From: Agarophyton chilense
Taxonomy: Eukaryota > Rhodophyta > Florideophyceae > Gracilariales > Gracilariaceae
Reading direction: 5' to 3'
DNA length: 64,000 nt
Assembly: GCA_030374765.1 (NCBI GenBank)
Contig: JARGXX010000111.1
Span: forward strand, 558,001-622,000
Shown: positions 42,431-51,432 of the stretch, piece after piece
How the letters are laid out: the number at the start of each line of letters is the position of its first letter
How positions within the stretch are numbered: the stretch's first letter is position 1
Notes under the pieces: generated by a model
Databases searched by the model: none
What the model was told of the DNA's origin: nothing
What the model saw: the letters and a program-made list of their open reading frames with translations, nothing else
Program-made: the position numbers and the translations under genes

Positions 42431-44123
42431 TTTGGCACACACCGCGTATGACTGCAATGACGCCTCATTGCGCGCTCACTACTGGCACACAGTTGCGCAA
42501 ACTTTCGGTGCTGGGGAAAATTTAGATGGGGACGCGGTGAGACGTCCACAGGCACCAATGTGGTCTTTTGACGCTATCATGCCGACCGTACCTTCAACTG
42601 ATGCAGCCGAAGCTCGCAGAAGGCAACAGTGCGAGCATGCTGCTGTACGACGAAGAGCTGAAACTTCAGAACAGGCCGAAGAACGCAGGCGTCGCAACCG
42701 AGAACGCGCTAGAATTCGGCGCGCACGACAAACCGAAGCCCACCGTCTGATAACACAAGAGGCCAATAGAGATGCAATGCGCGAAAGCCGGGCTTTGGAA
42801 GACACTCCTACCCAGTTTGAAAGAAACGAAGCCAACAGAGTAGCAATGCGCCAGTCTAGAAGCCAAGAGCGCACTCCTGATCGACAACACCGGCTGCATT
42901 TTGTTAGAAACTCTCAGCAAGTGGCCCGCCGATTGTTTGATGAGCCCGAAAAAAATTCCTCTTTATATCTTGACCTTGGCCCCATGGATGTTCCGTGTCG
43001 CTTCTGCAACGCGTTGCACTTTCGAGATGAGCGTATTGTCAGTAGCTCGATCACCAACCCTCTTTTCGGAACCTGCTGCAACAAGGGCGCCCGGTCCTTT
43101 CCTCTGCTTCCCGATCCCCCTCCTCTACTTCGCCAGCTCTTCACTGACACTGGACCTCGGGCTACCCACTTCCGAAAAGAGATCCGGGCATACAATACAG
43201 TGCTATCCATGGCTTCAGTCAAAGCCAACTGGGTCAACCGGGGCCGCGGCAACTCTCGCTTTAACCCCACTGTTACTATGCAAGGACAGATCTATCACTT
43301 CATGGGCCCTCTTCTGCCTGCTCCCGGACGCCAGCCGGCATTTCTCTCGGTCTACATTAATGACCCCGACTACAATACCCAGGCTACCGCCCGAATGGCC
43401 TTCCTGCCTCGCCTCCGCCATCGAATTCTTATTGAGCTCGCAGTTCTGCTTCACGAGGTCAATCCCTACGTAAAGACATTCCGTGAACTTCGGGAGTGGG
43501 CACTCAACGATGATCATCTCTCTTCGTTTCAAATGGTCATCCACGCAGATCGTCGCCCGCGTAGAGAGCACATTCGCCGCTACAACGGTCCTCACTCTTC
43601 TGAAGTGGCGGCACTCATTCCAGGTAACGAAGATGGTGAAATTGGTGTCCGCGACATCGTTGTGCGTAAGCGAGGTGTTCTCAACGCGAATGGAAGTGAA
43701 GTTTTGGATACCATACCGGTCACCCACAGGTCCTACGATCCCTTGACGTACGTCATTCTTTTCCCGAATGGACAGGACGGATGGCATATGAACCTCAGAT
43801 TTACTCCACCCAACTCTACCACACAGAGGAAGGTGACTCCTTTGATGTACTATTCATGGCAGCTGTTCCAGAGACCCACCGAGTTTAGTACCATCCTGCA
43901 CGGAAAATGACTATTTCAGCAGTACTTGGTCGATCAGTTCTGTAAGGTAGAGTCCGAACGTCTCTCATATCTCCGTCAAAACCAGGTGAAACTACGGGCA
44001 TCCGACTACACCTCCCTTAGAGATAATCTGGGTGATTCCCTACACGCAGTAGATGAGGCCGATGCCGTGCGTGCCGGAAGACTGTTTGTGTTACCTTCTA
44101 CATTCGTCGGAGGCGACTGATAC

Positions 44124-46100
44124 ATGAGGCAACAACTACAAGACATCATTGCCATATCCAACAAACTTGGACACCCAGATATCTTTCTCACTATGACCTG
44201 TAATCCCAACTGGCCTGAAATCAGAGGAGCGCTCTTCCCCGGTCAGCAACCACAGGACAGGCCCGATTTGTGTGCGCGAGTGTTTCGCCTGAAGCTCAAG
44301 GCTTTGATGGCCTTTATCATCGAGGAGAACTACTTTGGTACCGTAGCAGCCCATGTGCGGGTCATTGAGTTCCAGAAAAGAGGTTTACCGCATGCTCATA
44401 TCATCTTCTTCTTGGACTCTAGCTCTAAACACAGACTTCTTTCTCCGGAGAACGTTGACACTGTCATTTCCGCGGAAATCCCGCCCTCAACCGACCCAAC
44501 TCTTCGCGAGTTGGTTTTGAAGAACATGATTCATACGCCCTGTGGCTCTGAAAACCAATCTGCGCCCTGCATGGGTGAAGGGGTCTGCAAGAAATACTTC
44601 CCGAAGAAGTTCAACGCCGAGACTGGCCGCCTTGAGAGCGAATACTACATCTCCTATCGCCGTCGTTCTCCCGAAGATGGCGGTGAATCATTGCAGTACA
44701 GAGTCCGTACTGGACATCAAGTAAGTGTAGTATCGCTGGATAACTCTTGGGTGGTTCCATACAGCCCTGATTTACTTCGCAAGTTGGCATGTCACATGAA
44801 TGTTGAGTTGTGCGTCTCTCGAGTCGGAGGAATCAAGTACCTTTTCAAATACGTTTGCAAAGGATCAGATCGAGTCACTATGGAAATTGCAGGAGCAAAT
44901 GGTCGATACAATGAGATCAGCACCTATCAGGACGCTAGATACGTGTCAGCTTCCGAGGCGGTGTGGCGGTTGTATTCCTTCGATATTGTGGACCGCCACC
45001 CATCGGTCGTACGACTCGACGTTCACCTGGAGCATCATCACACGGTGTTCTTCCGAGAAGGTGGTGAAGGGCTTGCTGCAGCTCGAGAAAGACCGGCTAC
45101 AAAGCTCTGCGAGTGGTTCGTAGCTAACCAAAAGTTCCCCGGTGCCCGTTATATTCGCTACGATGACTTTCCAAAGTATTTTACATGGAGCAAGTCGCAA
45201 AAATGCTGGCTTCCAAGAGCTTGCTTAAGGCGTCGTTCCGTTCCGCGGGGTCAGGCTTCCTCTTCTATAGCTGTTCCAGGCGGGCTTTATGATTTCAATC
45301 GTGAGGGAGCTCATGTCATTGGTCGTATCTACGCCGTAAGTCCCCGTGAAGGCGAGCGATATTTCCTGCGATTGCTGCTCACACAGGTTTCGGGTGCTAC
45401 TTCGTTCGAAAACTTGCGTACTGTACAGGGCGAGAGGTGTGCGACGTTTAGAGACGCATGTCTTAGAATGGGGCTGTTAGCAGACGATGCAGAGTGGAAG
45501 CGCACGATTTCTCAGTCTTTTGAGTCTTCTTTCGTGCCTCTCACACATTTATTGGCTACAATCTTGCTATACTGCCAACCGGCAGACCCACGTTCGCTTT
45601 GGAATGAGCATCTGTCAATGTTTTTGCAAGACCTTCGCGCCCGACATAGAGGCATGGGGCGAGAGCTCTCTAATGATGAAGTAGCCGCTGGGTATGCTTT
45701 ACTTGAGGTCCAAACCGCTCTACATGAAATGAGTGCATCAGCCTCCTTGGAAAAGTATGGCCTACCTTTGCCTCCATCTCATCTCCCAACACTGCCAAAT
45801 TCTTTGCAATCAGAACAACAGGTGCACAGTCAACTAGAAGAAATTGTGCGCTCTTCTATTCCGCGGTTCAACTCCGATCAGAGAAATGCCTTCAACAAGA
45901 TCGTCGGCGCAATCCTTCCAGGAGTGTCAGCTGAGAGTTTGCAAAGTGTTGGGAATACTTCAGGGGTTTCTTTCTCCACAGATCAGTCCACACGTGTGTT
46001 CTTTTTGGATGCATCTTTTTGGATGCACCTGGAGGTACAGGCAAGACATTTCTTTCCCGAGCTATACAAGCAGTTCTACAGCTTCGAGGCAAAAATGTAA
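44124..46100 (+). CDS. Helitron Rep (HUH endonuclease) part
   Basis: A 658-codon open frame within RepHel. Residues 18-33 read PDIFLTMTCNPNWPEI, the classic Helitron block. Residues 85-92 (KRGLPHAH) give the H-x-H metal site of HUH nucleases. Residues 237-249 (IKYLFKYVCKGSD) hold the two tyrosines that nick and join DNA during rolling-circle transfer. Residues near 280 (SEAVWRLYSF) match the conserved EA.WR block. All key residues are visible. The last 30 or so residues are out of frame because of the 14-bp duplication; FFLDASFWMH stands where FFLDAPGGTG is expected. Confidence 0.9.
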   Translation: MRQQLQDIIAISNKLGHPDIFLTMTCNPNWPEIRGALFPGQQPQDRPDLCARVFRLKLKALMAFIIEENYFGTVAAHVRVIEFQKRGLPHAHIIFFLDSSSKHRLLSPENVDTVISAEIPPSTDPTLRELVLKNMIHTPCGSENQSAPCMGEGVCKKYFPKKFNAETGRLESEYYISYRRRSPEDGGESLQYRVRTGHQVSVVSLDNSWVVPYSPDLLRKLACHMNVELCVSRVGGIKYLFKYVCKGSDRVTMEIAGANGRYNEISTYQDARYVSASEAVWRLYSFDIVDRHPSVVRLDVHLEHHHTVFFREGGEGLAAARERPATKLCEWFVANQKFPGARYIRYDDFPKYFTWSKSQKCWLPRACLRRRSVPRGQASSSIAVPGGLYDFNREGAHVIGRIYAVSPREGERYFLRLLLTQVSGATSFENLRTVQGERCATFRDACLRMGLLADDAEWKRTISQSFESSFVPLTHLLATILLYCQPADPRSLWNEHLSMFLQDLRARHRGMGRELSNDEVAAGYALLEVQTALHEMSASASLEKYGLPLPPSHLPTLPNSLQSEQQVHSQLEEIVRSSIPRFNSDQRNAFNKIVGAILPGVSAESLQSVGNTSGVSFSTDQSTRVFFLDASFWMHLEVQARHFFPELYKQFYSFEAKM

Positions 46101-47344
46101 TCACAGTAGCTACATCAGCTGTAGCTGCTGTGCTGCTAGATGGAGGTCGCACCGCACACTCAACGTTCAAAATACCCATACCTGCCCTGTCTGATAGTAC
46201 ATGCAACATCTCCTTGCAATCCACAGTGGCCGAAAGAATACAAAACGTGGACTTAATTATATGGGATGAGATCGTGATGTGTCACCGATTTTGCCTCGAA
46301 GCTGTGGAGCGTACTCTCCGCGACATCATGCGCTCGAGTACCCCATTTGGCGGCAAGTTCTTTTTGTTCTCAGGGGATTTCCGTCAGATTCTGCCTGTAG
46401 TTCCCCGTGGGTCCAGAGCGCAGATTGTCAATGCTTGCATCAAATCCTCTAGCCTTTTCTCTCATTTTACCACGATCCATCTTACTCAAAACATGCGACT
46501 GACCACACTTCAGAATGACCCTTCAGCTACTGAGCAGACCTTGCAGTTCCCCGCATACCTCCTTCAAATAGGAGAAGGTAGGGTTCCTGAGACCGTATCA
46601 CGTGACCTTATTCCTCTTCCCCCCTCTATTCAGTATCATCCTTGCTATCGAACCATGTGCTCTGCTGTATTCGAAGGAATCGCCGACAAATACATGGATC
46701 TGTCTTGGATTACTACTACAGTAATTCTGACGACCAAAAACAATCGCCTACCGGAGTTGAACGACTTTATTGGGCATATGATTCCCGGACCCTTTCGAAC
46801 ATATCTCAGCGCTGACAAAGTAGCAGATGAAGACCAAAACGCGTTGCAGTACCCCGTGGAGATGTTGAATACGCTCACTGCGGGTGCTGCACTTCCTGAC
46901 CATCATCTCAAACTGAAGAAAGGATTCATGGTAATGTTGCTGCAAAACTTGGACCCTTCCAAAGGACATGTGAATGGTGCCAGATACGTACTTGAGCGAA
47001 TGACAAGCAGTTTACTCTTCTTACTGTTAGCTACGGGTGCACACAAAGGACAGCGTCTCTGTTTGCCGAGAATGCCTTGCGGGCCTGGAGACGACACTTT
47101 CCAGGTTCCCGGCTTCACTCGAACGCAGTTTCCAGTAAGAGTTTGCTTTGCATTGACTACCAACAAAGCCCAGGGGCAATCTTTCGGTGGTCGAATTGGA
47201 TTAGACCTTCGAGATAGCTGTTTTTCCCACGGTCAGCTCTATGTAGCTCTCTCACGTACTACAAACCCTTCCAACGTCAGAGTTTGTGTCGGCAACAGCC
47301 ATAGAAATACACGTAATGTAGTTTTTCCAGAAGTTCTTACGTGA
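46019..47344 (+). CDS. Helitron helicase (PIF1-type) part
   Basis: A 441-codon frame. Walker A DAPGGTGKT at residues 2-10, motif Ia VATSAVAA near 30-37, Walker B IIWDEI at 80-85, motif III SGDFRQILPVV at 118-128, and the C-terminal VALSRT motif at 409-414. It ends RNVVFPEVLT, the usual Helitron C-terminus, so the 3' end is complete. PIF1 helicases unwind DNA 5' to 3'; in Helitrons this is thought to peel off the transferred strand. The frame looks under recent constraint, having no break over 1.3 kb. Confidence 0.9.
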   Translation: MDAPGGTGKTFLSRAIQAVLQLRGKNVITVATSAVAAVLLDGGRTAHSTFKIPIPALSDSTCNISLQSTVAERIQNVDLIIWDEIVMCHRFCLEAVERTLRDIMRSSTPFGGKFFLFSGDFRQILPVVPRGSRAQIVNACIKSSSLFSHFTTIHLTQNMRLTTLQNDPSATEQTLQFPAYLLQIGEGRVPETVSRDLIPLPPSIQYHPCYRTMCSAVFEGIADKYMDLSWITTTVILTTKNNRLPELNDFIGHMIPGPFRTYLSADKVADEDQNALQYPVEMLNTLTAGAALPDHHLKLKKGFMVMLLQNLDPSKGHVNGARYVLERMTSSLLFLLLATGAHKGQRLCLPRMPCGPGDDTFQVPGFTRTQFPVRVCFALTTNKAQGQSFGGRIGLDLRDSCFSHGQLYVALSRTTNPSNVRVCVGNSHRNTRNVVFPEVLT

Positions 47345-47526
47345 AAAGTGGTTGCATGATTTAAACTAGAGAGGAACTTCGTTTTTCTTTTGCTTTCTAT
47401 TTTAAACCTCTTTTAATCTTATGCACTAGCCGTACTAAGAAATGTTGACTTCAAAAGCCAGTTCTGAACAACAATCGCTACGAACTACTGTAAAAGCTTT
47501 TTCTCTACATATGTAAACTGTCGAAC

Positions 47527-47541
47527 GCGTGCAAAGCACGC
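47527..47541 (+). repeat. Helitron 3' terminal hairpin, full element
   Basis: GCGTGC AAA GCACGC, 15 bases before the shared end ACTCGT at 47556. The surrounding 100 bp match the ends of both derivatives in inverse orientation. Confidence 0.85.
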
Positions 47542-47574
47542 TACGGAGCCACTCGTATCTCTCCGATTTCCCAA

Positions 47575-48178
47575 TGAGGTGTATTAATATTTCGCTTAGA
47601 TAATCAATCAACCAGGTCCTTAATCTAATACCACTCTATAGAATTATAAACTCTACCACTCGAATATATTCTTATGACTAGAATAAGAAAAAATATAAAG
47701 TTATACAGGTTGATTATTATGTGTTTGAAGTGTACGTCGTTCTAATTTATTGACGAGTTCCTGAGAAATGTTAATGCCAACCTTAATCTCAACTTCATAA
47801 TATAAAGATTCAAGATACTATCTTGCCTTGATAGATTCCAACAGCAATAACAGTAATAAGTCATAAATACTTGGATCAAAAAACAAAGCGCCGTGAAGAG
47901 AGTCTTACATTAATGAATCTTTAGATCCAGAAAAGACCTTTGAATGTTTCTTGACAAACGTGGACTAGGTCCAATGAAGTTAGAAGGATTGAGGCGTATG
48001 CCATGTGTCGGTTTGGGTCATGGGCCTAGCTGTTGGAGATCCAACAGCAGGGTTTTCCACCCTGTACTTGGATTAGTTACGATTTATCGCTGTTTTTTGT
48101 TTCGACTACGAATGGGAGTATATGATAATACGACGATTCGGCCTGGCAGAACAAAAACAGTCCAATCCATGTAGAACT
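47575..48178 (-). repeat. Unclassified repeat R, copy 2
   Basis: Reverse complement of 21177-21765 at perhaps 80 percent by eye. The left edge is 18 bp from the Helitron terminus, so the Helitron or a breakpoint removed whatever followed; in copy 1 the tandem 230-bp units follow at that side. The minus-strand tnp2 fragment D begins shortly after its right edge. No coding frame of note. Confidence 0.75.
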
Positions 48179-48299
48179 TCCGTGTACACTAAGCTTCACT
48201 ACACAATCTTGACATAGACCATGACCATGCTTTTAGCCCAAAACTAAATGTGGTCATTGACTGCTGTCTTCGATTTATCTCCAGAAAGCTTCCTCGCTG

Positions 48300-49030
48300 T
48301 CATACAGCCTCCGAGGAGAGCCTCATTGAATTACTCGAGGCCTAAGTCCGTTCAATGATGATGAAGGTCTGAAAAAGAAAATCTTCTCATTGCTTTTCTT
48401 CGAATTGCAAGCGCAAATGAGAAATGTGGAAGCTAAGCGAAGCCTCCCGGATTGAACTCTTTGTTCAGTTGTGCACGTTGGCACGTACGTTTTAGAAGAA
48501 CAGGTATTAAGTATGGGAGAATCGATCAATGTTCAATAATGCGATCGGGTACTTATTGGAAGCATCTTCATAAACATCTCCATGGGTCTATGCGAAACAT
48601 TCGACAGCCCGCCCGCGTAAATTGTGCGGGAAAGTCGTGTGAACTCAAGCATCTTTTGGATGGCCACACTTTTATATGGAGACAAAGATTCGCTTGCAAT
48701 GCTGTCGGAAAACGTCCTTATCTTATGGTAGAAAGCTTCAACGCCAGCAACATTTTCAGAGATGGCTTCAACGACAGCAACATCGTCAAGAACATGTGTT
48801 ATATTCATTTCAGGTGCATCTTTTACATCGAGGCCTTAGTCTGGTGGCAGATGTTCCAACCTTACTGGTTTTGGGAAGGCATTTTCTCTGTATGAGAATT
48901 TTTCTGCGTGTTTTGAGTTAGCACTGTTTCCATTCTGGGAGTCTGTTGATCGACTAAGAGCAAACAACTCAACCAGAATGTTCTGTTTTCTGCCTTCCCA
49001 CCAGCGAATTCTTCTTCCAGGCATTTGGTT
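48300..49030 (-). pseudogene. tnp2-like transposase fragment, copy D
   Basis: On the minus strand, frame 48808-48533 reads LEFTRLSRTIYAGGLSNVSH and RPMEMFMKMLPISTRSHY, matching FKRLARIILAGELLNDSHRA and MELFTKMHP of copy B. The next frame (48529-48323) reads QSGRLRLASTFLICACNSKK and SNEKIFFFRPSSSLNGL, equal to copy B residues 51-87. The frame 49024-48836 (PGRRIRWWEGRKQNILVELF) lies upstream and may be the N-terminal part missing from copy B. The catalytic core is absent; the fragment stops near 48300, close to repeat R. Confidence 0.75.
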
Positions 49031-49593
49031 TGTGAGCCTCTCCTATTTTTGTTTTAAATATGCTTGGTCGTCATTTTTCGAAAATAGAACGCTTCTACTA
49101 TGAGAAAATATCTCCTAGCGACGGCGTCTCCATCTTCTTGCTTTCGACATGATGATTTGAAAACTTTGATAAGAATCCAGGGTACTATCGACGTCTAGGT
49201 CTTTGTTGGTGTCATTGAGGCAGTTCAATAAAATATTGGTGTCCAATTTCTGTTTCGTGTTATAAACGATGGTAATTATTTATCTCACTAGCCAGACTTC
49301 TACTGGCTTTCAAGGTAGGCAGAATGAGCTCGAGCTCGAAATCTTAAGCAGAGCTTCTCAAAAACTGGAAAAACTAAAAGTCCGTAGTTTTTGTGTTATT
49401 TCACACTTTTCACTTCGTATCCGAGGCGGTTTACCTTCTCTTCGAGCTTTTATCCTCTCCACCGGACCAGTTCTTCCCTCCGTTTTTTGTCTCACGTGGG
49501 TACCATTTTCATCTTTCCATACTATCTTCTGAGTGCAGCGTTCTTCTCAAACCGATATCTCGCGCGGGTGCCAGTTTTCATAGGTCTCCATCA
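49031..49593. other. No clear gene
   Basis: Plus frames rich in hydrophobic and Ser residues (49269-49532, 49391-49705) are mirrored by a charged minus frame (QKIVWKDENGTHVRQKTEGR), and neither has a domain. Confidence 0.3.
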
Positions 49594-49791
49594 TCAAAGA
49601 TATCTTCTCGAGTACGTGTTGACACAAGTTATTCGCATTGACTTCGATGCTTTCTTTTCGATTCTATTAGTTTTTCTAAAAAACAGCTCCAAATCGTTCT
49701 TGTAAGGAAGATCAATAGTGCCAGGAATCTGAACCACTTTACAGCTGATAGCGCCCTGAACTCGGAAATGAAAAGAGACGTCTTGCTCCAA
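49594..49791 (-). CDS. Hypothetical open frame
   Basis: 65 codons beginning MEQDVSFHFRVQGAISCKVV and containing DLPYKNDLELFFRKTNRIEK. Protein-like in composition but without a known domain. Divergent to the plus-strand frame at 49805. Confidence 0.2.
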   Translation of the reverse strand: MEQDVSFHFRVQGAISCKVVQIPGTIDLPYKNDLELFFRKTNRIEKKASKSMRITCVNTYSRRYL

Positions 49792-49804
49792 GTTTCACAG
49801 CGAA

Positions 49805-50164
49805 ATGGATTCGGGCCTGTGGCAGTGGGGTCGAAAAAAAGAGCAGGACTGGCCGTTCACTCGAGTACGATCAAATGTAGCAGTCTTATGCGTAACTCTG
49901 TTTGCGTACCGAACTCGTCGGACCGGACCGCACCAGAGAAAGATGAAAGCTTACGACAGGCGAGGGGTCCCAACAGGTACTGTGGTCTCTGCTCTGGCAG
50001 TATTCAACCAACTGTTTCAGAAGCAAGGGGAACGGAGCATAGAGTTGTTTGATTTGACATTTCCTGTGTATTTGAAACTGGCAAACAGGAACAAGAACGA
50101 TATCCGTCTGTACCTGTACCAGAACCTGCTCTGGAGAGTGAATTTTGCACGTACCAATATATAA
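49805..50164 (+). CDS. Hypothetical protein
   Basis: 119 codons (ATG at 49805), with VSALAVFNQLFQKQGERSIE and FPVYLKLANRNKNDIRLYLY, followed 30 bp later by a Lys/Glu-rich frame (50194-50382, KVAEDREKAGIET) that may be a decayed coiled-coil continuation. The frame at 50231-50638 overlaps the latter. The whole 49805-50640 region could be one broken gene. No domain recognised. Confidence 0.25.
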   Translation: MDSGLWQWGRKKEQDWPFTRVRSNVAVLCVTLFAYRTRRTGPHQRKMKAYDRRGVPTGTVVSALAVFNQLFQKQGERSIELFDLTFPVYLKLANRNKNDIRLYLYQNLLWRVNFARTNI

Positions 50165-50640
50165 GAATGTAATTATCGCCACATATTTCGGCTTTGAAGA
50201 GGAAGCTTGAAAACACGCACACAATTTTGAGTGCAGTGCAGAGCCCAAGGGTCTCGAAAAAATACGACAAGGAAGTCATTCACAGGGACGAAAAAGCTAG
50301 GTCAGAAGCATCAAAGAAAACAGTGGCCATGGAAAAGAAGAAGGTGGCCGAGGATAGGGAGAAGGCGGGCATTGAGACATAGAATAAAGCCGTCAATGAT
50401 AAGGTTGAAATGCGTACTTCTAAAGTCGCACATGAGAATGGACATGCCATTGATAAGGCAGATACATGACATGCCACAATGGTTACCCCAAACATCCCTA
50501 CGTTTAGCTCAAGAAATGAGAGAGAAGAGAGCAACATCAATGGATGCACTCAAGGAAGAAGCACTGTGGTTGTGCATGGACAGGAGATGGACAGCCATCT
50601 TTAAATCGTTCCGATGGGAACAGGGCAAGGGTGCATAGGT

Positions 50641-51285
50641 GCAGCGGGTAGAAGGCAAGACTGTAACAGTCGTGGGATGAGCAGGGTTTCCCAGCTCTCC
50701 ACTGTGGGAAGAAATCTGAACCTCGCTTAAAAAGAGTTGCTAAAGCCCCCCATACTTGTCAAATATTCGAAAGAAGACGCCAAGCATTTTCATGAGCACA
50801 ACATCCAGTGAGCCGAAAAGCTAACTAGGAAAGATCCCGTCCACCACCAAAATTGCAACCAAGCAAGATACTCCTCTGAATCTTAGAATGTGTCTGCCGA
50901 AACGATGATTGTAAAGAGCAAAGCAGCGAAGAAGAAAAATCTGATTCCAGGGGAGAAACTCGCTCTCACAAAAGAAGACCGAGGCGTTTCTCGAGCTAAG
51001 ATACTGATAAATCCGACTTGCACGGAGAGGGCGGCTTCTTATGGCAGCAGAGGGAGAGAATGTTCAGCTGCCGAAAGACAGAGTCTTTGAACACCGTGCC
51101 GAAGAGGCTGGAGAGGACAATACTGAAGAAAGTGTCCAATCAAGAGTCGTAGAACGAGCCTAAGAAAACCTTCAAGACTCCTCGCTGTTTTAATATCTCT
51201 AAAGTCTGATGTAGTTGACTGTTTTGTAAGGGTAATATATCTTTTAAGCTGTCTGTTGTTTACTTTTTTCTCCGCACTAAAAATA
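50641..51285. other. No gene seen
   Basis: Only a 66-codon frame (50890-51090), basic and without domain. From 51170 the sequence becomes A+T-rich. Confidence 0.35.
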
Positions 51286-51432
51286 TTAACATATCTGGAT
51301 TGATCTAGTCACCTGCAAGTATTTCATTGCTGGCGTCCAACGAACGTTCTTGCCACGATCAAATAGAAGTTCTACAATGTCCAGGGGTCCGTTTTTGGAG
51401 TTTGGGGCGATGATCGTGCTTTTCAAGGTCAT
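51286..51432 (-). pseudogene. Ankyrin-repeat-like fragment
   Basis: A 48-codon minus frame contains APNSKNGPLDIVELLFDRGK followed by NVRWTPAMKYL. Ankyrin repeats have the consensus A..GH.DIVELLLD.GAN........AL..A, so one repeat is recognisable with the DIVELL and DRG.N blocks in place. Only one repeat is visible, and flanking frames are closed, so this is a stray fragment of a host or element gene. Confidence 0.45.

Larger units (their letters stand above)
41562..42725. repeat. Near-palindrome of ~1.16 kb (head-to-head Helitron 5' parts)
   Basis: 41562-42132 is the reverse complement of 42155-42725 at roughly 88-90 percent by eye. The 22-bp spacer (tctgttacacgtgcgtcgcc plus two bases) lies between ATTGGTCA (42125-42132) and TGACCAAT (42155-42162). 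Each arm contains a hairpin array and the N-terminal part of the Rep frame. In derivative 1, which is not part of the palindrome, the same inner 24-bp arms with a similar loop occur alone (about 40165-40230), so the axis lies in a pre-existing hairpin. Confidence 0.8.
42432..47344 (+). pseudogene. Helitron RepHel protein, three breaks
   Basis: One protein of about 1630 residues: Arg-rich N-terminus (residues 40-140), a Cys cluster typical of Helitron proteins (VPCRFCNALHF...GTCCNKG, about 187-217), Helitron_like_N, Rep with HUH and two-Tyr motifs, and a PIF1-type helicase to the end. Breaks: TGA 43908-43910, with the same frame resuming LFQQYLVDQF; TGA 44118-44120, resuming YMRQQLQDI; and a 14-bp tandem duplication (tctttttggatgca at 46000-46013 and 46014-46027) that shifts frame in the Walker A region. 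Both TGA codons stand where Helitron proteins usually have Arg, so CGA to TGA is likely. Start uncertain: compared with the derivatives one G is missing near 42484, so the older start may be MTAMTPHC at 42448 in the other frame. Confidence 0.85.
42144..47556 (+). mobile_element. Near-complete autonomous Helitron
   Basis: A rolling-circle DNA transposon on the plus strand. From the palindrome axis it has a non-coding 5' part with the hairpin array (42239-42430), the RepHel gene (42432-47344), a short A+T-rich 3' part and a terminal hairpin GCGTGC AAA GCACGC (47527-47541) 15 bases before the end ACTCGT (47556). The end was fixed by comparing three copies, whose flanks differ right after ACTCGT. 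The usual CTRR end is absent, which fits the variant Helitron groups better than the canonical one. Its own outer 5' end (as kept by derivative 1) is lost at the head-to-head junction. Confidence 0.85.

Noticed and set aside
42432-44124. Idea that TGA is a sense codon here, because RepHel continues in frame through two TGA codons
   Set aside because: RepHel is followed by other frames that end with TGA at plausible places, and both TGA codons fit simple CGA to TGA change in a decaying element.
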